From positions 1 through 44,305 of the forward strand of contig CAZCQP010000020.1 in NCBI GenBank assembly GCA_964500895.1: a stretch of DNA of 44,305 nt, read 5' to 3'. This DNA is from CAZCQP01 sp964500895. Its GTDB lineage: Bacteria; Bacillota; Clostridia; Lachnospirales; JAISER01. Positions 7,713 to 15,799 of this stretch are shown piece after piece (within the stretch, counting starts at the first letter, position 1; each line of letters opens with the position of its first letter). The notes under the pieces are model-generated. The model saw only the letters and a list, made by a program, of their open reading frames with translations, did not search any database and had not been told where the DNA came from. The position numbers and the translations under genes are program-made.

Positions 7713-8561
7713 CTATAAATAAAAGCTTACTTTATTGTAGGCGAATTCCGCCAGTTCGTTGTTTTCGTCCAGCGCCAGTGCTTGTTTAAAGCACTGGTGG
7801 GCTTTGGTGTACCGTTCCTTGTTAAAATGCCGAACCCCACGGTTGTAAAAAATCACCGACCGCTGTTTGGGGCGGGAAAGTGCAAACCCCAGCCATATGG
7901 CTCCTAAAAGACACAAGCCAACCCCTACTAGCCATAACACCGGCATTTTAACAAAAAAGTTGGCTGCAATGACCAACGGCCCTAACACAGCGGGCAGAAG
8001 GTTTGCAGAAATGGGGGTGGTGGGCAGTTTGTCCTGGGGTACGTCTTTGAGCAGGGCATCCCCAAAGGAATACAGCTTCATTCGGGAAACTTTCTGCTCG
8101 TAATCTTTGGGCCGAGGCCTTGGAAGAGGCACCTTCACCGTGCTTTTCAACACTTTAAACTCGGAAATCTGGTTCCCAATCAGTTTAAACAAAATGTGTA
8201 TTTTGCTCCGTAAGTGCTGCCCCTTGGCAGAGCGCACTTTTTTGGAGATGTTCAGCAAATAATAAATATCTTGCTCGTAGCTGTCGATGGGAGAGATGAC
8301 AATCATGTTGCTGGCTTGGTTATAGGAAATTTCCGTGCGCATGATGTAACCCGCTGTGTCTGTCACGCTCATGGTTTTGTGAGACACAGAGGATTCGTCT
8401 AAGGGTATGTTAAAACGGATATACCAGAACACATCGTCGGAATCTGGGGCCAGGTCTATCTGTATTTTGTCTTTCAAGCTGGGGATGGACGTGGCCAGGC
8501 GTATGCGGTTTTGCCCGGTGTTACCGGGGGAATCATGATTTTGCATACCATCATCTCTCAT
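7713..8561 (-). CDS. Membrane protein with N-terminal Ig-like (SbsA-type) region and C-terminal TPR-like repeat
   Basis: 282 residues. Residues about 15-120 resemble a bacterial Ig-like domain (IRFNIPLDESSV, ISPIDSYEQDIYYLLNI), as in S-layer SbsA-type modules. Two adjacent hydrophobic segments (about residues 185-230) form a membrane hairpin, and the C terminus carries one TPR-like unit (FYNRGVRHFNKERYTKAHQC). There is no signal peptide. The ATG at 8561 overlaps the rhomboid stop by 11 bases; a second Met at 8546 is possible because neither site has a strong Shine-Dalgarno. The gene ends in TAG; readthrough would add only about 14 residues. Function unknown; location at the membrane is inferred. 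Confidence 0.7.
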   Translation of the reverse strand: MRDDGMQNHDSPGNTGQNRIRLATSIPSLKDKIQIDLAPDSDDVFWYIRFNIPLDESSVSHKTMSVTDTAGYIMRTEISYNQASNMIVISPIDSYEQDIYYLLNISKKVRSAKGQHLRSKIHILFKLIGNQISEFKVLKSTVKVPLPRPRPKDYEQKVSRMKLYSFGDALLKDVPQDKLPTTPISANLLPAVLGPLVIAANFFVKMPVLWLVGVGLCLLGAIWLGFALSRPKQRSVIFYNRGVRHFNKERYTKAHQCFKQALALDENNELAEFAYNKVSFYL

Positions 8562-9192
8562 CTTCAGGTTTTATGGGTTTTGCAGGGGAATCTGGGGGTA
8601 CAGGCACAGGCTTTTTGTCCTTTTCATTGCCCTTGGGGTTGCGGTTTAGCCAAAAGCCCACCACAGCACCACAAATGCCCCCAATTACATGGGTTAAGTG
8701 GGACACATTGCCGGTGGCATAAAAACTGTCGTACAAGGCACGCCCCACAAAAATGCACATCATTAAAATAAAGGTAAGGGGAATGGCACCTTTTCTTACG
8801 TTGGCGAAAGAACCCAGAATGATAAGGGTAAACACCACTCCGCTGGCCCCTAAAAGGGCTGTGTCAAAAAGCATCACATTTAACAAGCCCGTCACCAGGG
8901 TTGTCATCAGCATCACCAGCAGCAGGCGCAGGGAACCATACTTTTCCTCTAAAATGGGGCCGATTAATAAAATAATCATAAAATTTCCGGCAAAATGCTC
9001 CATACTAATATGGCCCAAAGCATGGCCAAACATGCGCACATAGGTTAAGGGGTCAGACAAGGCGCTGCGGTATACGGAAAAGAGCAGCACGGTGCTGGCA
9101 CCTTGGGTTAGCGCCCCCAGAAAGAGGGCAAGCAAAGCAAGGAGGGTATAGGTGAGAATCACCGGGGCGTTGTAATGAATCAGTTTAAACAC
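8551..9192 (-). CDS. Rhomboid-family intramembrane serine protease
   Basis: 213 residues with about six hydrophobic segments. Rhomboid features are visible: HxxxEHFAGN in the second segment (stabilising His/Asn), the nucleophile in GASGVVF and a catalytic His in HVIGGICGAVVGF. It cleaves membrane-anchored substrates, unknown here. The C-terminal ~35 residues are a charged cytosolic tail rich in Lys and Pro. I start it at the GTG at 9192, which has AGGAGG eight bases upstream; the GTG at 9201 would overlap that ribosome site. It sits between the CBS-pyrophosphatase and the Ig/TPR membrane protein in one leftward run. Confidence 0.87.
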   Translation of the reverse strand: MFKLIHYNAPVILTYTLLALLALFLGALTQGASTVLLFSVYRSALSDPLTYVRMFGHALGHISMEHFAGNFMIILLIGPILEEKYGSLRLLLVMLMTTLVTGLLNVMLFDTALLGASGVVFTLIILGSFANVRKGAIPLTFILMMCIFVGRALYDSFYATGNVSHLTHVIGGICGAVVGFWLNRNPKGNEKDKKPVPVPPDSPAKPIKPEDER

Positions 9193-9213
9193 AACATGCA
9201 CCTCCTAACAGGT

Positions 9214-9284
9214 CGGACGGCCAATGGCCGCCCCTACAAGGGCAATGCTCCGGACGGCCAATGTCCGCCCCTACAAGGGCAATG
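9214..9284. repeat. Two direct copies of a 34-bp REP-like palindromic unit
   Basis: The units at 9214-9247 and 9251-9284 differ at one base. Each holds cggacggccaatg followed by gccgcccctacaag, a short palindrome of the same type as those at 281-310 and 14721-14748. They lie in the 100-base gap between the pyrophosphatase and rhomboid genes. Confidence 0.75.
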
Positions 9285-9292
9285 GGGGATTG

Positions 9293-10921
9293 TTACATTT
9301 GGGTGGCCTGGGCCAACCGGGGCACAATTTGCTTTTTCCGGGAAACGACCCCCGGCAAAAAGATGCTCACTTCGTCCCGAGTCATGTTGAAGGCTTTGCG
9401 CATCAATTCCTGCCCGCCCCCTTGGCTGCTGACCAAAATTTCGCTGCCCCCCAGCAAAATATCCGTAATCATCAAAATGACCACGTCACTGTTGCTGGCG
9501 GCTCTGAAAGCGCCCATGGCATCCAGCAGCGCTTGCTTTTGGGTGACGATGGTGTTAAAGTCCAGCGTATTCACCTGGGAGATGTAGATAAAGTATTTAT
9601 CAAAAGAAAACTGTTTGCGGTCCATGGTTAAAATTTGTTCCGGGGTAAAGCCGGACAAAGAGGTTCCGGCGCTGAACATATCCCCGCCATATTTTTTCAA
9701 GTCCACATTGGCCAATTGCGCAAGGGCTTCTGCCGCCGCCTTATCTTCCGTGGTGCAGGTGGGGCTTCGGAACATAAGGGTATCCGAGAGGATGGCGCTT
9801 AATAAAAGGCCTGCAATGGGCGGGTCAATGGGTATCTCGGCTTCGGCATACAGCTTTTTCACAATGGTGGCCGTGCAGCCTACCGGCTCTGAACGGATGG
9901 TAAGTGGGGCATCGGTCTGCACATCTGCCACCCGGTGATGGTCTATAATTTCCACAATTTGCGCCTGTTCCAAGCCATTCACAGACTGGGTGCGTTCATT
10001 ATGGTCAATGAGCACCGCTTTTTTACGGTCGTATTCAATCAAGTGCCGCCGGGAAATAACCCCAAACAGCCGCCCGTTTCTGTCCACAACGGGGAAGTTG
10101 CGGTGGGTGGAGGTTTTCATCATTTCTGCCGTGTCACTGATGGTGCTTTCGGTGGACAAAATGTCAAAGCCCTGGGTGTTCATCACGGCGTGAATGGAAA
10201 TGGCCTGGCTGCTCATGCCCATGGCTTTATGTAGGCTGTGGGTAATGCGCACCAGTGCGCAGGTTTCGGGGAAATCTTCCGGGGGCTTGGCATCAGCAGT
10301 TAATAAAACAGCCCCACAGCCCCTTTTTGCAAAGAAATATGCCTTTTCCGGGTTAGAGGTTAACACCACGTCTTTGTCCGTAAAAGTGGCGCTCTCTATG
10401 TCTGTGCCGCCCACTAACAGCCGCCCTTGAAGCGTTTCATAAGGGTATTGCCCCTGCACCAGCCGCCCGCCTAAAATGTCCAGCAAGTTGTCGAAGCGGA
10501 TTTCAAAGTGCTTCACCAAATCCTCCCCGGCGTGCTCCATAAACAGGGTGGCAATGTCTGCAATGGACATGGTGCCTTCAAGCAGCCCTTCCGGGGTAAC
10601 GATGGGAATTAACCGTGCGCCCCCGCCTACTTTTAGGGCATCCCACGCTTTTTTAAGGGGGGCTTTTCTGTCCAGTTTAATGGGGTCGTACAAAGTTAAG
10701 TCTTTTAAGCGTATTTTTAAATCCTCCAGCAAAGGTGGGGCGGGCACTTTGAAATAGTCCAGCACGAAAGTGGTCTCTTTGTTTAAGGGGCCAAGACGGT
10801 ATGCCGTGGCATGGGCATACCCCAGCTTTTGCTTTAATGCACTGTATGCAATGGCAGAGCAGATGGAGTCCGAGTCTGGGCTCTTGTGTCCAAAAATATA
10901 AAGAGGTGTTGTTTTGTCCAT
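9293..10921 (-). CDS. ppaC: Manganese-dependent inorganic pyrophosphatase with CBS and DRTGG domains
   Basis: Family II (DHH-superfamily) pyrophosphatase that hydrolyses PPi to phosphate in the cytosol. The 542 residues read: DHH N-terminal part with metal ligands in GHKSPDSDS (His12, Asp16, Asp18), CBS domain (about 69-128), DRTGG-like domain (about 140-245), second CBS domain (about 246-305), then the DHH core with EIIDHHRVAD and SDTLMFRSPT, and a C-terminal DHHA2 domain (SSQGGGQELMRKAF near the end). In characterised clostridial relatives the CBS insert binds adenine nucleotides and regulates activity. An aaggaag site precedes the ATG. It follows ruvB by 45 bases. Confidence 0.92.
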   Translation of the reverse strand: MDKTTPLYIFGHKSPDSDSICSAIAYSALKQKLGYAHATAYRLGPLNKETTFVLDYFKVPAPPLLEDLKIRLKDLTLYDPIKLDRKAPLKKAWDALKVGGGARLIPIVTPEGLLEGTMSIADIATLFMEHAGEDLVKHFEIRFDNLLDILGGRLVQGQYPYETLQGRLLVGGTDIESATFTDKDVVLTSNPEKAYFFAKRGCGAVLLTADAKPPEDFPETCALVRITHSLHKAMGMSSQAISIHAVMNTQGFDILSTESTISDTAEMMKTSTHRNFPVVDRNGRLFGVISRRHLIEYDRKKAVLIDHNERTQSVNGLEQAQIVEIIDHHRVADVQTDAPLTIRSEPVGCTATIVKKLYAEAEIPIDPPIAGLLLSAILSDTLMFRSPTCTTEDKAAAEALAQLANVDLKKYGGDMFSAGTSLSGFTPEQILTMDRKQFSFDKYFIYISQVNTLDFNTIVTQKQALLDAMGAFRAASNSDVVILMITDILLGGSEILVSSQGGGQELMRKAFNMTRDEVSIFLPGVVSRKKQIVPRLAQATQM

Positions 10922-10966
10922 GTTCGCTTCCTTATACTCATATTTTTTAAAACCATGAGACAGGTT

Positions 10967-11995
10967 TTATAATGAAAGCTGACTGTGGCTGTCTGGCTGG
11001 TGGCCTGCGGACAGGCCGAAATAATCGTAGCAAAGCTGGGTAACCAGCCGCCCACGGGGGGTGCGCTTCAAAAAGCCCAGCTGAATAAGGTAAGGTTCAT
11101 ACACGTCTTCAATGGTTTCTGCATCTTCCCCAATGGACACGGCAATGGTTTCTACACCCACCGGCCCACCGGAAAATTTTTCAATAATGGCCAAGAGCAT
11201 GTTGCGGTCGATGTTGTCTAAGCCCATTTTGTCCACTTCTAATAAGTCTAAAGACTCTTTGGCAATGGCTTCTGTAATGCGGCCGTCAAACTTCACCTGG
11301 GCAAAGTCCCGCACCCGCTTTAAAAGCCGGTTGGCAATACGGGGGGTACCTCTGGCTCTGCGGGCAATTTCCATGGCACCGGCGGTTTCAATGGCCACCC
11401 CCAGCACGGAAGCAGAGCGGGTGACAATGGTGGTGAGTTCCACCACGTTGTAAGGTTCCAGGCGGTGAATCACCCCAAAACGGTCCCGCAAAGGGGCGGT
11501 TAAAAGCCCAATGCGGGTGGTGGCCCCCACCAATGTAAACCGAGGCAAGTCCAGCCGGATGCTTTTGGCCCCCGGCCCTTTGCCAATGACAATGTCCAGC
11601 ACGAAATCCTCCATGGCCGGGTATAAAATTTCTTCAATTAGACGGTTTAGCCGGTGAATTTCGTCTATAAACAAAATGTCGCCTTTGTTCAGGTCGTTTA
11701 AAATAGCCGCCATGTCCCCTGGGCGCTCGATGGCCGGGCCGGAAGTGGTTTTAATACCGGCGTGCATTTCGGTGGCGATGATGTTGGATAGCGTGGTTTT
11801 TCCCAGCCCCGGTGGGCCGTAAAGCAGCACATGGTCTAACGTCTCGCCCCGCATTTTGGCGGCTTCAATGTATACTTTTAAGTTTTCCTTTACCCGTTCT
11901 TGGCCGATGTAGCTGTCGAAACTGGACGGCCGAAGCTTTGGCTCAAGCTCCACGTCCTCATGGGAAAGGGCGGTGGTGATGGTGCGTATTTCCAT
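10967..11995 (-). CDS. ruvB: Holliday junction branch migration ATPase RuvB
   Basis: 342 residues, the normal length. AAA+ motor of the RuvAB complex. Visible motifs: LRPSSFDSYIGQ at the N terminus, Walker A YGPPGLGKTTL, Walker B LFIDEIHRL, sensor VGATTRIGLL, arginine finger region APLRDRF, and a C-terminal winged helix ending in TPRGRLVTQLCYDYFG. A ggtgag site precedes the ATG. It lies 24 bases after ruvA. No ruvC is adjacent. Confidence 0.98.
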   Translation of the reverse strand: MEIRTITTALSHEDVELEPKLRPSSFDSYIGQERVKENLKVYIEAAKMRGETLDHVLLYGPPGLGKTTLSNIIATEMHAGIKTTSGPAIERPGDMAAILNDLNKGDILFIDEIHRLNRLIEEILYPAMEDFVLDIVIGKGPGAKSIRLDLPRFTLVGATTRIGLLTAPLRDRFGVIHRLEPYNVVELTTIVTRSASVLGVAIETAGAMEIARRARGTPRIANRLLKRVRDFAQVKFDGRITEAIAKESLDLLEVDKMGLDNIDRNMLLAIIEKFSGGPVGVETIAVSIGEDAETIEDVYEPYLIQLGFLKRTPRGRLVTQLCYDYFGLSAGHQPDSHSQLSL

Positions 11996-12019
11996 AAGTA
12001 TTGTCTCACCAACTTTGTC

Positions 12020-12637
12020 TTATAAGGCAGAAGCCAGCTTTTTAAGGGCTTCTTTTAAAATTTGTTCAGTGGTCATGTCCTCCAGCGCCACGGCCATCAC
12101 CGCTTTTACCCCTTCGCTGCGGCTGTAGCCTAAAGCCAACAGGGCGTCGATGGCATCCTGCTTTTCAGAGGATTGAGAGCCGGCTGCAAATGCCCCGGCA
12201 GAACCTTGCCCAAAGGAAACTTCCAAGGTGTCTTGGGTTTTCAGCTTGTCCTTCAGCTCCAACACAAGCCGGGCGGCAGTTTTTTTGCCAATGCCCGGTG
12301 CTTTGCCCAGTGCGGCGGTGTCTTCGGTGATGATAGCCAGCATGAGGGCAGTGGGGGGCATGGCACCTAATAAAGACAAGGCAGCTTTTGGGCCAATGCC
12401 GGAAACAGAGGTAAGCAAAAGGAAAAGCCGCTGTTCCTCTGGGGTGATGAAGCCGTACAGGGTAATGCCGTCTTCCTTCACATGCATAGAGGTGTGAATG
12501 TGTACCTGCTGGCCGGTGCCTGGCAGACGGCTGATGGTGGCGGCGGACATGGTGATGGCATAACCCATGCCGCCGCATTCCACCACGGCGGCGTTTTCCG
12601 CCACGTGGGCTAAAACGCCCTTTATATATGCAATCAT
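12020..12637 (-). CDS. ruvA: Holliday junction DNA-binding protein RuvA
   Basis: 205 residues. N-terminal OB domain (MIAYIKGVLAHV...), then helix-hairpin-helix motifs (VSGIGPKAALSLLG and APGIGKKTAARLVLELKD), a flexible acidic/Ala-rich linker, and a C-terminal RuvB-binding helical domain (DAIDALLALGYSRSEGVKAV). It binds four-way junctions as a tetramer and recruits RuvB. The ATG has an aaagagg site. I saw no clear promoter or GAAC-N4-GTTC type LexA site directly upstream. Confidence 0.97.
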   Translation of the reverse strand: MIAYIKGVLAHVAENAAVVECGGMGYAITMSAATISRLPGTGQQVHIHTSMHVKEDGITLYGFITPEEQRLFLLLTSVSGIGPKAALSLLGAMPPTALMLAIITEDTAALGKAPGIGKKTAARLVLELKDKLKTQDTLEVSFGQGSAGAFAAGSQSSEKQDAIDALLALGYSRSEGVKAVMAVALEDMTTEQILKEALKKLASAL

Positions 12638-12747
12638 GGGTGGCCTCTTTCTTTATTGTACTTTACTATCCACACTTTAACATAAATAAAATAAAATGTA
12701 AACCTTCCGAAAGGGTGGAGGGTTATTCGACAAAATAATAAAAAATA

Positions 12748-12775
12748 TTGTGTTTTTTGCAGTTTTGGTTATAAT
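12748..12775 (+). promoter_or_regulatory. Sigma-A promoter of the capA-like gene
   Basis: TTGTGT at 12748-12753, a 16-base spacer and a perfect TATAAT at 12770-12775, 21 bases before the ATG. The short leader contains the gggggg ribosome site. Confidence 0.6.
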
Positions 12776-12796
12776 AAAAACAAAGGGGGGCTGGAT

Positions 12797-14110
12797 ATGT
12801 CCAAAAAAACAAAATGGACGAAAGGCGTTAATCGACTGTGTATGCGCCATGGCTTTAAAATTGTTTTATCCCTAAGTATTGTGCTGGTTGTGGGCATGAT
12901 TATCACCGGTGCAACCATGCTTACAGTTATTGGTGACATGGAGGCTGCCGAAGCCAAAGTACAGGAAGCGGAAGCAGTGGAAGCTTTTATACCTTTTTTT
13001 AAGCCCACACCACCTCCAACCCCCACACCATCCCCGGTTCACACGGCTAAGCTGCTGTTTGTGGGGGATTTAATGGTGCACCAACCCCAAATGGACGCAG
13101 CCTTTGTGAAGGACTCAGGGGATTATGATTTTGACTATTGTTTTTCAAAAGTAAAGCCCTATTTAGAAGATGCAGACTTAACCATTGGAAACCTGGAAAC
13201 TGTGTTGGGTGGGGAGAAAATTGGCTACAGCGATTTTCCCATGTTCAACAGCCCGGACCAGCTTGGGTTTGCTCTGAAACGGGCAGGGTTTGACCTGCTC
13301 ACCACCGCCAACAACCATTGCAACGACAAGAAGGAAGCAGGACTTTTGCGCACCCTGGATGTGCTGGACAGTCTGGCCTTGGGCCACTTCGGTACATACA
13401 GAAGCCAGGAGGAAAGGGACACCATCTTTGTGCAGGAAGTGAACAACATCACTTTTGCCTTTTTGTCGTATACTTATGGCACCAATGGGCTGCCTTTAAC
13501 CGCCGGGAAAGATTATTTAGCCAACATCATGGACGAAGAATTGATTCGGGCAGACATTGCCCGGGCTAAAGCACTGAATCCGGACTTTGTAATTGTAATG
13601 CCCCATATGGGCAATGAATACGAACTGACCCCAGCCCAGACTTTTAAAAATTGGGTGAGCATGATGCTGAACGCCGGGGCGGACGTGGTGATTGCCAGCC
13701 ACCCCCATGTGGTGCAACCCATGGCGTTTATGGATGTGGAAGTGCCGGAGGGCGGAAGCAGACAGGCGTTTGTGGCGTACTCTATGGGCAACTTTGTGTC
13801 TTCCCAGCGAACCCAGCCCAGGGAAGCCGGGCTGATGCTGAACCTGTATTTTGAAAAGGTGGGCAACGAGAAGGCCATCATTAAGGAAGCGTCCTACATG
13901 CCCACTTGGGTGAAATTTACCACTGCGGCAGGGGGTAGGGACATTATTATTTTGCCGGTGACGGATACCCTGCGGGCCATGGAGGCCGGGGAGAATGTGG
14001 ACTTGCGGCAAAAGGACAAAGACCGGGTGCGGGCGGTGCACAAAGAGCTGGGGGAAAGGTTGCTGGGGTATGTGCCCCCGCTGATGGATGAATATAGTTT
14101 GACGCCGTAA
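12797..14110 (+). CDS. CapA-family (PGA_cap) metallophosphatase-like protein
   Basis: 437 residues. A single N-terminal membrane anchor (about residues 22-45) is followed by a Glu/Ala helix, a Pro/Thr spacer (about 72-85) and the extracellular PGA_cap domain. Typical blocks: LLFVGDLMVH, DLTIGNLETVLGG, TTANNHCNDK, VIVMPHMGNEY, IASHPHVVQPM and VAYSMGNFVSSQ, covering the Asp/Asn/His metal ligands of the calcineurin-like fold. Relatives take part in poly-gamma-glutamate capsule synthesis, but no capB, capC or capD is next to it, so its real role is unknown. It has its own promoter and reads away from ruvA. Confidence 0.85.
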   Translation: MSKKTKWTKGVNRLCMRHGFKIVLSLSIVLVVGMIITGATMLTVIGDMEAAEAKVQEAEAVEAFIPFFKPTPPPTPTPSPVHTAKLLFVGDLMVHQPQMDAAFVKDSGDYDFDYCFSKVKPYLEDADLTIGNLETVLGGEKIGYSDFPMFNSPDQLGFALKRAGFDLLTTANNHCNDKKEAGLLRTLDVLDSLALGHFGTYRSQEERDTIFVQEVNNITFAFLSYTYGTNGLPLTAGKDYLANIMDEELIRADIARAKALNPDFVIVMPHMGNEYELTPAQTFKNWVSMMLNAGADVVIASHPHVVQPMAFMDVEVPEGGSRQAFVAYSMGNFVSSQRTQPREAGLMLNLYFEKVGNEKAIIKEASYMPTWVKFTTAAGGRDIIILPVTDTLRAMEAGENVDLRQKDKDRVRAVHKELGERLLGYVPPLMDEYSLTP

Positions 14111-14245
14111 AAACAAAAACAGAGGGCAGCGTGTGGTGGTTATGTCGGAAGGGGCGGTGGTAAGTTGGGCATATATCACATTTTCAAAAGTGTGGTAAAT
14201 AACAAAATTTTCTGTGAGTTTCAACTGCAAAGAGGTGTTAACCTC

Positions 14246-14653
14246 ATGAACCATTCCGCCAATAGCACCTCGATAGAAGATTTTCTTGCCATTGCTTATG
14301 TTTTATGTCCAGACTTTATTGAAGTTAATGGGTATATATTTTTATCAGATTTTTATAATGCATATGGAGATGGGGCAATCAACAAACTTGAAAAGCTAGA
14401 AAGACAGTTTGGAAGAGACAAAAGAAAAATAGAACAATATGTTAACAGTTGGAGCTTTGGAGATTTTTTTATTGGGCAGGACACGCCTTCCATGGATAAT
14501 GAAAATATTCTGAAGCAGTTCGGAGAAATTTTAATCTATTACTGGACGAGAAGAGCAAAGGAGTTGTTTCGAAATAAAAATATTATAGTCACGTATGGTG
14601 TTGGCTTAATGGGAGAGTTGGGATACGCTGTTACGCTCTACGAAGACGCTTAA
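14246..14653 (+). CDS. AT-rich orphan protein of unknown function
   Basis: 135 residues from the ATG at 14246, which has agaggtg nine bases upstream; a TTG at 14165 would extend the frame by 27 residues but lacks a ribosome site. No signal peptide or clear membrane span. Recognisable stretches such as CPDFIEVNGYIFLSDFYNAY and FGEILIYYWTRRAKELF suggest a compact alpha/beta protein with many aromatics. The DNA is clearly richer in A+T than both neighbours, as often seen in recently acquired genes; size and character would suit an immunity-type protein, but no toxin gene is next to it. I do not recognise it. Confidence 0.6.
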   Translation: MNHSANSTSIEDFLAIAYVLCPDFIEVNGYIFLSDFYNAYGDGAINKLEKLERQFGRDKRKIEQYVNSWSFGDFFIGQDTPSMDNENILKQFGEILIYYWTRRAKELFRNKNIIVTYGVGLMGELGYAVTLYEDA

Positions 14654-14720
14654 ACAATAATCCAGAAGAAATTCAAAAGACAGGAGGAGCCTCAAATTAA
14701 AAGGCTTTTCTTGTTTTATA

Positions 14721-14748
14721 TGTAGGGGCGGCTTTTATATCCGCCCGA
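14721..14748. repeat. REP-like palindrome, inverted copy
   Basis: tgtaggggcgg and ccgcccga enclose a ttttatat loop. It is the opposite-orientation relative of the repeats at 281-310 and 9214-9284. It lies just past the end of the amidase gene and may also act as its transcription stop, although no T-run follows. Confidence 0.55.
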
Positions 14749-14761
14749 AAATCTTATCAAG

Positions 14762-15706
14762 TTACCTAAACAACGCTGTCTGTGTGGCCGGCCCTGCAAT
14801 GCCATCGGCATACAGCCCATTGTTTCGTTGAAATTCCCGCACCACGGCTTCTGTCTGCCCACCATATATTCCGTCCGGCACCAGTTGGTAGCCTTTTAAA
14901 TAAAGGGCCGCCTGCACCAGGTACGTGATGTTTCCCTGTGCCCCTCTTTTTACGGTTCTAAGGGCTGCAGCGGTGGCAGGGCCAAAAACACCGTCCACAG
15001 TCAGGTTGGCGTTAAATTGGCGGTTCAGCTCTGTTTGCAGGCCTTTCACAAGGGCCTGTTTGGTTTTGGTGCCGGGGATGCCGTCCACCACTAAATTGGT
15101 GTTATAACGCTGGTTGAGGGTGGATTGAATGTTGCGAACAATGGCGTTTCCGCCGGCAGGTTTTGAAATGGGAAAGATTTGCATGATGCCGTCGGCAATG
15201 GCTCGGGCCATTTGGTCCACGTCATACCTGGACATGTCCTGTGGGTTGTTAATAAACGCCGTTTCAACCAGTACGGTTGGTGAGCCGGATAGCCGGATAA
15301 TTCTGAAAGCATCTTGCCCAAACATGTTGGTAAGGGTTTTAATGCCCCGGTCTTTAAAGCCCAGGTTCACAATGCGGCTGTTAATGGCTTGAGCCAAAGC
15401 TCTGCCCTTGCCCGTATCTTGAACGCTGTAGAAAGTTTCTGTCCCGCTCTGAGGTGTGCCCATGTTGCTGTTTAGGTGAATTTCCACCAGGGCATCCACC
15501 TTTTGGTTGTTTGCACGGTTGGCATCTGTGGTAATGTCTCTGTTCACGTCTGTTGTCCGGTTGTTCAGCACTTCGTAACCGTTTTGCCGCAAGATTTGGG
15601 TCACTGCATTGGATACGGCAAGCGTAAAGTCTTTTTCACGCAAACCGTTTGCAACTGCTCCTGGATCTGTGCCGCCGTGTCCGGCATATACTGCAATTTT
15701 TGGCAT
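14762..15706 (-). CDS. N-acetylmuramoyl-L-alanine amidase with three peptidoglycan-binding repeats, no signal peptide
   Basis: 314 residues. Residues 1-175 form an Amidase_3 domain: zinc ligands in YAGHGGTDPG (His10), VEIHLNSN and the catalytic Glu in VLVETAFINN. The C-terminal half has two short repeats with VDGIPGTKTKQAL and VDGVFGPATAAAL, then a canonical PG_binding_1 repeat ending DGIAGPATQTAL. It cuts the bond between muramic acid and the peptide stem. Start at 15706 because ggggggac precedes this ATG; the ATG at 15730 has no site. The protein begins directly with the catalytic strand, so it has no classic export signal, like endolysins or some spore/mother-cell hydrolases. No holin or phage gene is adjacent. 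Confidence 0.88.
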   Translation of the reverse strand: MPKIAVYAGHGGTDPGAVANGLREKDFTLAVSNAVTQILRQNGYEVLNNRTTDVNRDITTDANRANNQKVDALVEIHLNSNMGTPQSGTETFYSVQDTGKGRALAQAINSRIVNLGFKDRGIKTLTNMFGQDAFRIIRLSGSPTVLVETAFINNPQDMSRYDVDQMARAIADGIMQIFPISKPAGGNAIVRNIQSTLNQRYNTNLVVDGIPGTKTKQALVKGLQTELNRQFNANLTVDGVFGPATAAALRTVKRGAQGNITYLVQAALYLKGYQLVPDGIYGGQTEAVVREFQRNNGLYADGIAGPATQTALFR

Positions 15707-15799
15707 TGCTGTCCCCCCGCAATAATGCATGAATTTCTTGCATCATATGCGGGTTAGGCCACACTTGTGAACAAGCCGAACAACGAACAATACACACTT

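Noticed and set aside
10922..10966. Terminator between ruvB and the pyrophosphatase gene
   Set aside because: The aaaacc/ggtttt hairpin has only six weak pairs and is followed by A residues, not T, in the direction of transcription.
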